Shown: positions 35,505-45,191, counted from the first letter of the stretch. The stretch: 64,000 bases of DNA from Planctomycetota bacterium (GCA_027625095.1 JAQBXN010000011.1:1-64000), one strand, 5' to 3'. Notes: generated by a model not told the origin, from the letters alone. Numbers and translations: made by a program.

Positions 35505-36659
35505 TTACTCGGCCATCATCGCCAGCATCCAACAATAAATTGAATCACCAATCTGGTAGTAGCCTGGCGCGGCGGGATGGACGCCATTACTCTGACGGAT
35601 GACTTTTGAGTCTGTGTTTGCATTCCGGATCGTTTGGCCTTGTGGATAATTGTTTTCACAATCAAGATTGAGGTTGGCGGGCACAAGCCAAACATTCTCC
35701 TTCTCTCGGCCGGTAAAGTGCTTCTGCATCCGCTCCATCACGCGGTGCTGGTTTCGGCGGTATTGCCAGCGAGTCTGGCCGCTTTGGTAATTCGATCCGA
35801 ATGCATCCTGGGTTGCTGCCGGCGGCACCAGGATCAGCGCTCCGATCCTGGTGTCTTTTCGCACATGGTGAATCATCTGAATCAGCGTGTCGTAATATTT
35901 CAGCATAGTGTCGATCCGAGCTTCAATAGTCTCATCCGTGGAGGAAAAAGTGTCGTTACACCCAAGCAAAACGGTCACAAAATCGGGTGCCTTGCCTTCA
36001 TTTACGTCTTTGCAGTACTGGGCGAAATCAAGAACAGGCGGCGCATCGTCTGCCTTGTAAATAAACGGACTGCCTATCCCATTGTTCTCGCCTTCTCTTG
36101 CCCGGCCGGTGTAAAGCGTCGCGTGTCTCTGGGCTGTCCAGCCTCCGTACCCTTCGTGCCGGTTCGTGCCCGTTCCACGTGAACCGATGAGTTTCAGCTT
36201 CATTTCTTTCCGCGATTCCGAAAGCAGCAGCAGGCGTCCGGTGTAAACACCACCAGCCGTGAGACTGTCACCAATACATAAGAGCGAAATCTCCCTTTCA
36301 GGATTCTCACCCGCGGGTGTGATTTGAAGTCTCGATTCGGCCCTCGCAATCAGGGCGTTCGTTTCATCGCGAACTTCCAGTTGAAAAGGAAACGTGCCGT
36401 ATTCGCCGGCGGCGGGCATAAGAGTCCAGCGCTTGATCTGCTGAGTACCCTTTGCGCATATCACATCAAACGCGTAGTTGGCTGAATTCAGGGTCAATGC
36501 GACATTCTCGAAATAAACATTCATTTCGATCCCCGTTGTCGCGTAAATCGTCTTTGGTAATTGGAGGCGAATCCGATTCGCAGGTTCTCTTGTTACCTCC
36601 CCGGACAGGCTCGTGGCCAGCAGCAAAAGACAGACAGACAAAGCTGATTTAGTTTTCAT
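35505..36659 (-). CDS. Secreted SGNH (GDSL) hydrolase
   Basis: 384 residues from ATG 36659; the segment MKTKSALSVCLLLLATSLSG is a good signal peptide, so an upstream in-frame start (36704) would hide it. Blocks: GDSLTAGG (catalytic Ser), GCND (block III Asn), and NGVHPAAPGY (block V Asp/His, with the expected His). An N-terminal beta-sandwich of about 110 residues precedes the hydrolase. Likely substrates are acetyl or acyl esters on polysaccharides. Its start overlaps the stop of the membrane peptidase gene by 11 nt, implying coupled translation. Export is predicted to the periplasm or beyond. Confidence 0.88.
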   Translation of the reverse strand: MKTKSALSVCLLLLATSLSGEVTREPANRIRLQLPKTIYATTGIEMNVYFENVALTLNSANYAFDVICAKGTQQIKRWTLMPAAGEYGTFPFQLEVRDETNALIARAESRLQITPAGENPEREISLLCIGDSLTAGGVYTGRLLLLSESRKEMKLKLIGSRGTGTNRHEGYGGWTAQRHATLYTGRAREGENNGIGSPFIYKADDAPPVLDFAQYCKDVNEGKAPDFVTVLLGCNDTFSSTDETIEARIDTMLKYYDTLIQMIHHVRKDTRIGALILVPPAATQDAFGSNYQSGQTRWQYRRNQHRVMERMQKHFTGREKENVWLVPANLNLDCENNYPQGQTIRNANTDSKVIRQSNGVHPAAPGYYQIGDSIYCWMLAMMAE

Positions 36660-37584
36660 CGACAGGCTCCTCCCAATGCATCGCTGCAGCCAATTGTTCC
36701 TCACGCGCGAATCGGTCGAGTATCCTGCGGCGTTTTATCCGATAACCGATGAAGGCTATTACCGTCAGCAAAGCGCCAACAGTCAGGATGGTGAAATGAT
36801 TGTAGACGAGCTTCAGAAACGGATGGCCACCTCTTAACGATTCTGCCCAGAGGGCTTCTTCCTGGAAAACATCAATTCCCAAAGCTCTCATGAAGCCCTG
36901 ATCGAGACTCTCGCCGGTCTTCAGTGCGGCCAGAACCCGCGCTATCGAATCCTGACCATGCCGATTCAGAATAAACCGGATGAAATTTTCACTCTGGAGG
37001 TATGCGAGTTGGCTCTGTTCCTGGAAGGGCGGAAATCCTTTTTCAAGAGTATAGAAAGGAATCAGAGCGTTCATGATCGCGGCGGTCTCAAGCCGATGAT
37101 CGTCCGGCGAATCAGGCAATACACGCCCGAGCCAGCAGGCGACACCTTCGTGGAACCAGCGAGAGAGCCTCAGCTGTTTTTCTTTTTCAAGACTTCCGAG
37201 GGTCACGTGCGCCATCTCGTGGGCGAGCGTCTCGTAAAGGTTGCTCTGCCCACCTGGCGTCAGTCTTGCGAGATTGATAACGATTCGACCGTTGGGTGAA
37301 TATGCCACCCCCAGGATGCGCAGATGCGAAGTGTTTCCCACCATCTCATTAAACAGGTTGTTATCCCCGACCAGCTCTGCAGAGACCGGTATGCTGGCAG
37401 GCAACCGCAGGCGCGCAGTGATTTCAAGCCGTGCATCGAGAAGCATTTTCAAACTCGTTCGAGCCTGCGTTTGGTATGCGGCCGGGTAAAGGATCAGAAT
37501 CCCTTCCTCACGCATCTGCTCATATTGGGGAGCGGCATAAGCAGGCACTGCGAACAGCAGCAGCAAGAGGATTCGGATGATCAC
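36649..37584 (-). CDS. Membrane-anchored zinc metallopeptidase (peptidase MA-like)
   Basis: About 311 residues starting at a GTG at 37584 (signal MIIRILLLLLFAVPAYA) with GAAGG eight nt upstream. The frame stays open to 37860, but that extension runs into a VOC remnant on the same strand and has no coding look; an ATG at 37701 is another candidate. The zinc site is LAHEMAHVTLG (HEMAH) and a third-ligand segment WFHEGVACWLG, as in gluzincins. One transmembrane segment near the C-terminus (FTILTVGALLTVIAFIGYRI) anchors the protein with its catalytic domain outside. Neighbour: the overlapping SGNH hydrolase gene. Substrate unknown. Confidence 0.82.
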   Translation of the reverse strand: MIIRILLLLLFAVPAYAAPQYEQMREEGILILYPAAYQTQARTSLKMLLDARLEITARLRLPASIPVSAELVGDNNLFNEMVGNTSHLRILGVAYSPNGRIVINLARLTPGGQSNLYETLAHEMAHVTLGSLEKEKQLRLSRWFHEGVACWLGRVLPDSPDDHRLETAAIMNALIPFYTLEKGFPPFQEQSQLAYLQSENFIRFILNRHGQDSIARVLAALKTGESLDQGFMRALGIDVFQEEALWAESLRGGHPFLKLVYNHFTILTVGALLTVIAFIGYRIKRRRILDRFAREEQLAAAMHWEEPVDEN

Positions 37585-37822
37585 GGAAAATGCCTTCAGG
37601 CTGACAAGATATGAAGAATGCTTGTGGTTCGCGTCAGGGAGTTGGTAAAGCCAACCATCAGGTCTTCTTCGAACCACCCGGTTAGGCGAAAAGCCAATCA
37701 TTGTGGACCTACGCTGAGACAGGAAAAAGCCTGAATAATTTGGGACAGAATGATAACTCACCATACGCCGCGGTAGTAAAGCCCTCTCAAATCCTGCTAT
37801 TGGGGGCTCTTGTTGGTTGTTC

Positions 37823-37918
37823 TTAATTATTCTGTCCTTTTTCGTCTTCATCCCGGGCACTCAAGACCAACTGATTGCCATCCGGGTCGTGCAGCCAGCA
37901 TTCAGTATTACCCTTCTC
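37823..37918 (-). pseudogene. Remnant of a VOC/glyoxalase-family gene (C-terminal fragment)
   Basis: In one minus-strand frame a 31-residue peptide (GNTECWLHDPDGNQLVLSA and a charged tail) ends at TAA 37825-37823. WLHDPDGNQLVL matches the conserved C-terminal strand of glyoxalase/VOC proteins. The frame is closed by a stop just upstream, so only the tail remains. It lies between the dehydrogenase gene and the peptidase gene. Confidence 0.55.
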
Positions 37919-37965
37919 TCATGGCCACAGTATTGAGAACTCTGATGAGAGGTGAAATCAGCCGC

Positions 37966-38997
37966 TCAGCCCTCTGACAACTGCACAAGCGCCTTAACCA
38001 TCTTCCTCGATGCCACGGCGTCATAGGCTGCTCGGATTTCATCAAGTGGAAAAGGATTGCCCAAGTCCATCCAGAGCGCAGCATCGAGCTTCTCCTGGCG
38101 CACCAGTTCGATAACTGAGTCGTGCACTTCGGCCTGATCGTAACCTCCCTTGTAAATCGTAAACGTCCCGCGGGCGGCCATGGGATTGATGGAGACCGAG
38201 TGGTAATCATCAATACCGTAAATACCGATCGCGCCCCCTCTGGCAATGTGCGGCAGTAATTGATTGGCGACACCATTCTTGCCGATGGAATCCACCACAA
38301 AGTCAAAGCCTTCGGCGCGAATGCTGACCAGAGTTTCCCTCAAGTTCGCAGCTTTGTAGTCCACAAACTCCGTAGCTCCCGCCTTTCTGAAGAGCTCTTC
38401 CCGGCCTGCGTTGCCAACAGAGCAGATGTTCTTAACACCCACGTTGCGAGCATGAACAACGAATGACAACGCAGTGCCACCCGACCCAACCACGAGAGCT
38501 GCATTCGCTTCTTTGATTCCCATCCTGTGCGAATAACTGAGCGTCTCGCGCCAGGTGATGAACATCGTCGCAGCAGCGGGATCGATATCTTGAGGCACGA
38601 CCTGTTGGACAGTAAATGGTGCCCAATTCTTTTCAGGCAGTCCGTCTTGCTTCATCGCCTGATGATCGCGGGCGATGCTGAACTCCACGAAGCCACCCCA
38701 GTGGATGTCCAGATTGGAATCCGTCGGCTTCCGAGTTTCTGCTCTCGTGATCCGATCTCCCAGTTTAAAGTTCCGCACCTTTGGCCCGACCTCGATAACC
38801 TCCCCCACACTTTCGTGGCCAAGAATCGTTGGATAGTTCGTCCCGAACGGAAAGGTGTTATGTATCAGATGAAGGTCCGTGGCGGTGCAGGTAGCACCGA
38901 ACAGGTTTCTACACAGCACTTCATATTCGCCTGGTGTCGGCGCTGGGATGTCCTGGACAATCAGGTTGCCTGGCTCGGTAACGATGGCGGCTTTCAT
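37966..38997 (-). CDS. Zinc-dependent medium-chain alcohol dehydrogenase (MDR family)
   Basis: 343 residues. GroES-like catalytic domain with Zn-binding GATCTATDLH (Cys) and GHESVGEVIEVG (His, Glu), then a Rossmann domain with ALVVGSGGTALSFVV and the NAD-contacting VGNAGRE. The four-cysteine structural zinc lobe of classical ADH is absent, so it resembles sorbitol- or threonine-dehydrogenase-like members with one zinc. Substrate unknown. It stands alone, with a heptamer-repeat array directly upstream of its start (39004-39028), and a VOC remnant downstream. Confidence 0.87.
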   Translation of the reverse strand: MKAAIVTEPGNLIVQDIPAPTPGEYEVLCRNLFGATCTATDLHLIHNTFPFGTNYPTILGHESVGEVIEVGPKVRNFKLGDRITRAETRKPTDSNLDIHWGGFVEFSIARDHQAMKQDGLPEKNWAPFTVQQVVPQDIDPAAATMFITWRETLSYSHRMGIKEANAALVVGSGGTALSFVVHARNVGVKNICSVGNAGREELFRKAGATEFVDYKAANLRETLVSIRAEGFDFVVDSIGKNGVANQLLPHIARGGAIGIYGIDDYHSVSINPMAARGTFTIYKGGYDQAEVHDSVIELVRQEKLDAALWMDLGNPFPLDEIRAAYDAVASRKMVKALVQLSEG

Positions 38998-39003
38998 AGA
39001 TTG

Positions 39004-39130
39004 TAATGAGTAGTGAGTAATAAGTAAGGTCCGTTCGACAGGCTGATTCTGGTCGTCGCCCTCTACCTTTTCAAAAGCACAAGACTATACTGCTCGCCCA
39101 AAGCATCGAGCAACACTTACTCATTACTCA
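39004..39130. repeat. Facing heptamer-repeat arrays between divergent genes
   Basis: The left arm has consecutive heptamers TAATGAG, TAGTGAG, TAATAAG and TAAG (39004-39028). The right arm has the reverse-complement pattern (39116-39130, CTTACTCATTACTCA). The arms start 7 bp from the dehydrogenase ATG and end 10 bp from the next ATG. The arrangement repeats that seen at 22885-23139 but with a different heptamer. Confidence 0.55.
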
Positions 39131-39139
39131 ATACATCCC

Positions 39140-39886
39140 ATGACCAGTAACCAGCTCTCTCAATACGAAGAAAACGGTTTCACGATCCTGCCCGGTCTTC
39201 TTACTCACGCCGAATGCGAGGAGGCGATCGGGCACATGATGGCGTTGCAGGCATGCGAGAAAAAGCTTGAAGGATTCGGGCCCCGTGAGCCGGACAACTG
39301 GGGCCGCACCCACAACCAGCATCTCTACGATCCCATGGCTATGAAGCTGCTCCTGCATCCCGCCCTTCGTGAGCCGCTTGACCAATGTTACGGTGGCGAA
39401 GCTGAAGGTATTCAGACCATGTATTTCTGGAAGGGCTCTGAACAGCGGCGTCACCAGGATCAGTATTATCTGCCGGGTTGCATGTCAGCCTGGATCGCCC
39501 TGCAGGATGTCAGTGAGGCCAACGGCACGATTTACGTTCAACCGGGTTCTCACAAGAAACACTTGCTTACGCGAGCGGATCTGACTGAAAAGCTTGGCGA
39601 CGAACATGATGTTGTCTGGGGCGAGGCATACAACAACGGGGTGGATGAAATCTTCGAGCAGAACGGCGGAGAAGAGATTCCGGTGGAAGTGTCGAAGGGC
39701 GATGTTGTCCTGTTCCACGGCATCCTCATTCACCGAGGTGGCCCGATCAAAGATAAAGGTTCATTCCGCCACGTTATGGCGAACCATTACATCCCTTACG
39801 CTTTCGATGAATGGCCTCATCGCACCTGGCCGCGCTTTGATTTCGATGGTGTAAAGAGGCTGCATCCCAAACCGGATGCGGTCTGA
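39140..39886 (+). CDS. Phytanoyl-CoA dioxygenase (PhyH) family protein
   Basis: 248 residues. Iron ligands H105 and D107 (RRHQDQYY) and distal H198 (LIHRGG) are present, followed by FRHVMANHYIP that supplies the 2-oxoglutarate Arg. DVSEANGTIYVQPGSHK is a typical family block. The substrate is unknown. It is the third PhyH gene in the window and sits between the MDR dehydrogenase and the giant ThuA-cytochrome gene; whether they form a pathway is unproven. The start has no strong Shine-Dalgarno and lies next to the heptamer array. Confidence 0.88.
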   Translation: MTSNQLSQYEENGFTILPGLLTHAECEEAIGHMMALQACEKKLEGFGPREPDNWGRTHNQHLYDPMAMKLLLHPALREPLDQCYGGEAEGIQTMYFWKGSEQRRHQDQYYLPGCMSAWIALQDVSEANGTIYVQPGSHKKHLLTRADLTEKLGDEHDVVWGEAYNNGVDEIFEQNGGEEIPVEVSKGDVVLFHGILIHRGGPIKDKGSFRHVMANHYIPYAFDEWPHRTWPRFDFDGVKRLHPKPDAV

Positions 39887-40024
39887 AAATCCGTTAAGAA
39901 ATTTGCGAACTCGTGCACCGGCCCCGGTTACACCGTCTGGGCTCTGGCGAACGTCGCTCGGCAGAAATAGGATGCCGGACAGACATGTAAACAGCATACA
40001 TTCATCATAAAAGCAGGAGTTTTC

Positions 40025-43000
40025 ATGAAGCGGCATCTATTGGCATTCCTGATTGTTTTCGGCTGTTCAGTCCTGGACGCGGAGAGCCGCCTGAACGTCC
40101 TCTTCCTTGGCGACAATGGACACCACCGCCCCCGCGATCGCTCGGAGCAACTCATCCCTGTGCTTGGCAGCCGCGGCATCGATGTGAAGTACGTCGACAA
40201 TGTCGAAGAGCTTAATCTCTCGAACCTGAAGGAATACGACGCCCTGATCATCTATGCGAATCATGGCAACTGGAAGCCAGAGCATGAGAAGGCGCTTGTC
40301 GATTACGTCGAGCAGGGCGGAGGGTTCGTGCCGATCCATTGCGCGTCCGCCTGCTGGGGCCAATCGCAGGCGTATGTCGATTTGGTTGGAGGACAGTTTC
40401 AGCGGCATGGGACTGGCATCTTCCTCACCGATATCGTCGGGCCGCGGCATCCGATTATGCAAAAGTTTGAAGGCTTCAAGACTTGGGACGAAACATACGT
40501 CCACCAAAAGCACAACACCAAAAACCGGATTGTTTTGCAGACTCGAAAAGAAGGGGATCAGGAAGAACCCTGGACGTGGATTCGGACTCAGGGCAAAGGG
40601 CGCGTCTTTTATACTGCGTATGGACACGACCATCGAACCTGGGGCCAGCCCGGTTTTAATGCGCTGATTGAAAAAGGCATCCGCTGGTCGGCCGGCAGCG
40701 ATGAAGCCATCGAAGTGCCCGGCCTCTACGAGCCGCTGCCCAGGGACCTGAAGCCGTTCCAATATAAGGAAGCCAAAATAGCCTATTACCCGCCGGGTGG
40801 GGGACGAACGGATGGTGGCTGGAATCAGATGCAACTACCAATCGCGCCTTCGGATTCGTCGCGACATTTGCAGACGCCTCGTGGATTCAAGACAGAGTTG
40901 TTCGTATCCGAACCCGATATTCAGAAGGCCATCTGCATGGCGTGGGATACACGGGGCCGTCTGTGGGTTTGCGAGACCAGGGACTATCCGAACGAGATGC
41001 GACCTGAAGGGGAAGGAAACGACCAGATCAAGATATGTGAAGACACCAACCAGGACGGCAAGGCGGATAAGTTCACTGTGTTCGCGGACAAGCTCAGCAT
41101 CCCGACGAGCCTGGCCTTTGCGAACGGTGGCGTCATCGTGCACCAGGCGCCCCACACTCTGTTAATCAAAGATACGAATGGTGACGACAAGGCCGATGAA
41201 CGCAAAGTGCTGTTCAGTGGCTGGGGCACAGGCGATACCCACGCCGGGCCCAGCAATCTGCGTTACGGGTTTGATAACTGGCTCTACGGAGTTGTCGGGT
41301 ACTCCGGCTTCAGCGGAACCGTCGGCGGTGAAAAGCATAATTTCCACATGGGCATCTATCGGTTCAAGTCCGACGGCTCGCAGATGGAGTTTCTTCGCAG
41401 CACAAACAACAACACCTGGGGGCTGGGCCTCAGCGAGGAAAACATCGTCTTCGCCTCCACGGCCAACAATAACGCTAGCTGTTACATGCCGATTCCGAAT
41501 CGGTACTACGAGAACGTGCGTGGCTGGTCCGCAGAACGGCTCGGAACGATTGCCGTGAGCCAGGAGTTTTCACCGATTACAGAGAAGGTGAGACAGGTCG
41601 ACGCACACGGTCGCTTCACTGCGGGCGCTGGACACGCGCTTTACACCGCACGAGTTTTTCCAGAGCAGTATTGGAACAAAACTGCTTTTGTGAACGGCCC
41701 GACCGGACACCTGGTCGGCACCTTTCTCTTGCGTGAGCGTGGGTCAGATTTTTATTCCACGAATTCGTGGAACCTGCTCGCCAGCGATGACGAGTGGACA
41801 GCCCCAATCATGTCAGAGGTAGGCCCCGACGGTTCGGTCTGGACCATCGACTGGTACAACTACATCATCCAGCACAACCCGACGCCCGCCGGATTTACGA
41901 ATGGAAAAGGCAACGCGTACGAGACACCGCTGCGCGACAAAGTGCATGGCCGCATCTATCGCACTTTTCCCTCCAGCGCGAAGTTACAGCAGATCCCGAA
42001 TCTCGAAAAGGCGTCGTCTCAGGAACTCGTCGCCACCCTTAAGAACCCGAACATGCTCTGGCGAATGCATGCGCAACGATTACTTGTTGAACGCGGTCTG
42101 AAAGATGTCGCCATCGACCTGGTGAAGCTGGTTCAAGATACCTCCGTCGATGGGGCCGATATTAATGTCGCTGCCATCCACGCCCTATGGACACTTCACG
42201 GGCTGGACGCAAAGGGCATAGGTGAAATCCAGGATGCAGCTCAGCCGCTTAGACACCCGTCACGCGGCGTGCGACGTGCTGCGATCATGACTCTACCTCG
42301 AACGCCGGAGTCTCTTACCGCCATTCTGGACAGTAACATTCTTAATGATAAAGACGCGCAGGTTCGCATGGCTGCATATCTCGCCCTGTCAGAATTCGAC
42401 GCTTCAACTGAAGCGGGCCGTTCAATTGCACAGGCGCTCGCGTCCTCCGAGAACTCCGCAGACCGTTGGATTCCCGACGCGCTCACATCCGCGGCCGCCG
42501 CGCACGAGCAGCACTTCCTGGCCGCTATCTGTACAGAAAAACTCCCCGGCTCCACACCGGGGCTTATCGACAGAGTCATCCCACGAGTGGCTGAACATTT
42601 CGCCCGGGGCGAAAACGCGGCCGCGACTGTCGGCGCGGTCGTGCTGGCAGTGGGCTCGGCGGAACCTCATGTTGCCGATGCCATCATCTCCGGATTCTCA
42701 AATGGTTGGCCCAAGGGAAAAAGAGCGGAACTGAGTGACGAGGTAGACAAGGCAATGGTGGGGTTAGTTCAAAAGCTTTCGCCTGCTTCGCGGGGCAAGT
42801 TTGTGAAGCTCGCTGTTCAATGGGGCAGCAAGAGTTTCACGGAGCAGATGGCCAGGATTTCAGAAGGCTTCTTGAAAACCGCTAGAGATGACAAGCAAAC
42901 GGACCAGGAACGCATCGCGTCCGCCGGCCAGTTCATCGATTTCCGAAGCTTGGACGCCGAAGCGGTTAAGACGCTCCTCGCCCTCGTCACTCCCAAGACG

Positions 43001-44353
43001 ACCCCGGCACTGGCTCAAGGCTTCATTCAATCCGTCGGCAGAAGCGAAACAGCGGAGGCCGGCAGCGCGCTTGTGGCTTCCCTCCCGGGGCTTACTCCAA
43101 GCTCCAAGACGGAAGTGCTGAACACTCTTCTCAAGCGTTCCGAATGGACTGCCAGCCTTCTGGATGCAGCGGAAAGAGGCGAACTGAGCCTGGCACTTCT
43201 ACCACTCGCCCAGCAACAGAACCTGACACATCATCCAGACGAGAGACTGGCCGGGCGAGCCCGGCTGATTCTAAAAAAGAGTGGTGTTGCTGTGAACGCG
43301 GACAGGCAAGAAGTCATCGACCGTTATCTGAGAGCCCTCCTCGGGCAAGGCAAAAATGAAGTTCCGGAATTCAGCAGCGGCGAAGCCGCCAAGGGCAAGC
43401 TCGTCTTTCAGCAGAACTGCACAGTCTGCCACAAGCACAGTGGCGAGGGTGCGGAGATCGGCCCCGAACTCACCGGCATGAACGTGCATCCCAAACATGA
43501 ACTCCTCATTCACATCCTCGATCCCAGTCGCAGTGTTGAAGGAAATTTTCAGCAATACCAGGTCGCCACAGAGGAGGATCAAATCTTCGCTGGCCTGCTC
43601 GCAGCCGAATCCAAAACGGCCATCGAGATCATCGATACCGAGGGCAAGAAGCACATTGTTCTGCGCGAAAATATCAAGGCACTGATCGCATCACCGAAGT
43701 CTGTCATGCCTGACGGTTTCGAACACAAGATCCCGGAGAATGCCATGGCCGACCTGCTTGAGTTCCTCACCCAGCGTGGAAAGTTCCAACCAATACCTCT
43801 TGGCAAAGTCGCCACCATCAACAGCGATCAGGGCATGTTTCACACCAGATCAAGCATGGTGGAGACCCTGATTTTCGACGACTGGAAGCCAAAAACTTTC
43901 GAAGGCGTCCCATTCCTCCTGATCGACCCAGAAGGCGGAACAGTCCCGAACATCATCCTGCTTCACAGCCCCAATGGTGCTGTCTGCAGCAAGATGCCGA
44001 AGATGGTGACAGTCCCCTGCAACGGAAAAGCAAAGGCGATTCACCTATTGTCCGGAGTCGGCGGCTGGAACTTTCCTGCCATAAGAGAGAAGTCTATCGC
44101 GCTGACTGTCCGCATGAATTACGCAGACGGCAAGACCGAAGACCACCTGCTCAAAAACGGAGAAGAGTTCGCCGACTACATTCGCGTTGTCCACGTCGAC
44201 AAATCCAAGCTCGCCTACAAGATGCGCCGGGGTCAGCAGGTCCGCTACATCGTCCTTTATCCCAAGCTCGACGAGGTAATCGCGACCATTGAATTCATCG
44301 ATGGAGACAATTCCGCGCCGGCGGTGGTGGCCGTGACTGTAGAGGCGCCTTAA
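40025..44353 (+). CDS. ThuA / beta-propeller dehydrogenase / HEAT / cytochrome c fusion (PVC-type)
   Basis: 1442 residues, signal peptide at 1 to about 20. Residues about 24-235 are a ThuA-like (trehalose-utilisation, GATase-like) domain (LFLGDNGHHR, EYDALIIYANHG, GGGFVPIHCAS, VFYTAYGHD). About 270-680 is a beta-propeller dehydrogenase region of the PVC membrane-bound type (WDTRGRLWVCETRDYPN, GTGDTHAGPSNLRYGFDNWLYG). About 690-1090 is HEAT-like helical repeats. The haem-binding CTVCH is at C1132/C1135/H1136, and a C-terminal NPCBM/discoidin-like sandwich follows. Such proteins are abundant in Planctomycetes and Verrucomicrobia and are thought to act on polysaccharides or polyols, passing electrons through the cytochrome. 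Substrate here unknown. Start ATG with AGGAG six nt upstream. Confidence 0.9.
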   Translation: MKRHLLAFLIVFGCSVLDAESRLNVLFLGDNGHHRPRDRSEQLIPVLGSRGIDVKYVDNVEELNLSNLKEYDALIIYANHGNWKPEHEKALVDYVEQGGGFVPIHCASACWGQSQAYVDLVGGQFQRHGTGIFLTDIVGPRHPIMQKFEGFKTWDETYVHQKHNTKNRIVLQTRKEGDQEEPWTWIRTQGKGRVFYTAYGHDHRTWGQPGFNALIEKGIRWSAGSDEAIEVPGLYEPLPRDLKPFQYKEAKIAYYPPGGGRTDGGWNQMQLPIAPSDSSRHLQTPRGFKTELFVSEPDIQKAICMAWDTRGRLWVCETRDYPNEMRPEGEGNDQIKICEDTNQDGKADKFTVFADKLSIPTSLAFANGGVIVHQAPHTLLIKDTNGDDKADERKVLFSGWGTGDTHAGPSNLRYGFDNWLYGVVGYSGFSGTVGGEKHNFHMGIYRFKSDGSQMEFLRSTNNNTWGLGLSEENIVFASTANNNASCYMPIPNRYYENVRGWSAERLGTIAVSQEFSPITEKVRQVDAHGRFTAGAGHALYTARVFPEQYWNKTAFVNGPTGHLVGTFLLRERGSDFYSTNSWNLLASDDEWTAPIMSEVGPDGSVWTIDWYNYIIQHNPTPAGFTNGKGNAYETPLRDKVHGRIYRTFPSSAKLQQIPNLEKASSQELVATLKNPNMLWRMHAQRLLVERGLKDVAIDLVKLVQDTSVDGADINVAAIHALWTLHGLDAKGIGEIQDAAQPLRHPSRGVRRAAIMTLPRTPESLTAILDSNILNDKDAQVRMAAYLALSEFDASTEAGRSIAQALASSENSADRWIPDALTSAAAAHEQHFLAAICTEKLPGSTPGLIDRVIPRVAEHFARGENAAATVGAVVLAVGSAEPHVADAIISGFSNGWPKGKRAELSDEVDKAMVGLVQKLSPASRGKFVKLAVQWGSKSFTEQMARISEGFLKTARDDKQTDQERIASAGQFIDFRSLDAEAVKTLLALVTPKTTPALAQGFIQSVGRSETAEAGSALVASLPGLTPSSKTEVLNTLLKRSEWTASLLDAAERGELSLALLPLAQQQNLTHHPDERLAGRARLILKKSGVAVNADRQEVIDRYLRALLGQGKNEVPEFSSGEAAKGKLVFQQNCTVCHKHSGEGAEIGPELTGMNVHPKHELLIHILDPSRSVEGNFQQYQVATEEDQIFAGLLAAESKTAIEIIDTEGKKHIVLRENIKALIASPKSVMPDGFEHKIPENAMADLLEFLTQRGKFQPIPLGKVATINSDQGMFHTRSSMVETLIFDDWKPKTFEGVPFLLIDPEGGTVPNIILLHSPNGAVCSKMPKMVTVPCNGKAKAIHLLSGVGGWNFPAIREKSIALTVRMNYADGKTEDHLLKNGEEFADYIRVVHVDKSKLAYKMRRGQQVRYIVLYPKLDEVIATIEFIDGDNSAPAVVAVTVEAP

Positions 44354-44571
44354 TGAGGGCAATGGATGAATTGGTAGAGCACGGATTCAATCACCCAAGT
44401 CAATGAAACTGAGCATCTGTGATGAGTTCGTGATGATTTTTCAATCTCCGAATGAACACGGAGTCTCATGCACCGTGAAATGCGAGTCCAAGCATGCATG
44501 GGCCACGATCCTGGTGTCCATAGCCAAGCGTATGCCTTTACGATCCGGACTGGGTCGATTAATCTCCTGGC

Positions 44572-45119
44572 ATGGCAAACAAGAAGACCACCAAAGCCGT
44601 CGTAACTTCAAATAGAATCGAGCAGGCTATCCACGTTTTTCGAGGCCAACGTGTGATGCTGGATTCGGACCTGGCCGAATTGTACGGGGTGACAACCGGT
44701 CGTCTGAATGAACAAGTATCGCGAAACAGAGGGCGGTTCCCTGAAGACTTTGCATTTCAGCTCACCCTGCAAGAGTTTGCAGCTTTGATATCGCAATCTG
44801 CGATATCAAGCTGGGCCGTGGAGGGCGTCGAAAGAGGCCATGGGTTTTTACCGAGCAAAGGATTGCCATGCTTTCCAGCGTATTGCGCTCACCAACGGCG
44901 ATTCGAGTCAACATAGAGATCATGAGGACGTTTATCCAACTACGCCGGTTGATGGCAACTCCGGGCGAATTGGTTGAACAACTGATGAAGCTTGCCGAGA
45001 CAGTGAAACTTCACGATGACCAGATCAAAGTTGTGACACAAGTGCTTCAACAAATGTTAGGAGCTCCTGAACCTCGAAGACCGAAGATCGGTTTTCATGT
45101 GCGCAAGAAAGACGACTAA
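44572..45119 (+). pseudogene. ORF6N-domain protein, frameshifted
   Basis: Two overlapping frames encode one protein. The first (ATG 44572) gives NRIEQAIHVFRGQRVMLDSDLAELYGV and NRGRFPEDFAFQLT, characteristic of the ORF6N DNA-binding domain of phage and mobile-element proteins. After SSW near 44813-44815 it goes out of frame. The correct continuation (GRRKRPWVFTEQ, AMLSSVLRSPTAIRVNIEIMR, then a helical tail ending KKDD) is read in the next frame to the stop at 45119. One missing G in the run gctgggccg explains the shift. This may be a true inactivated gene or an assembly base error. Isolated, with no phage genes around. Confidence 0.8.
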
Positions 45120-45191
45120 GCCGGATATGGCTGCGAGGAGGTGGAAGCTGAGCCGCAGCAAAATTCAGAACTTTGATAGAGGGCAATTAGA

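Noticed and set aside
36171..36186. Third parS-like site CGTTCCACGTGAACCG
   Set aside because: Four mismatches to consensus, in a coding region far from parB; expected by chance.
44365..44410. tRNA-like stretch (AATTGGTAGAGCAC) near 44373
   Set aside because: It matches the D-arm style of tRNAs, but the stems cannot be closed and no anticodon or T-arm follows.
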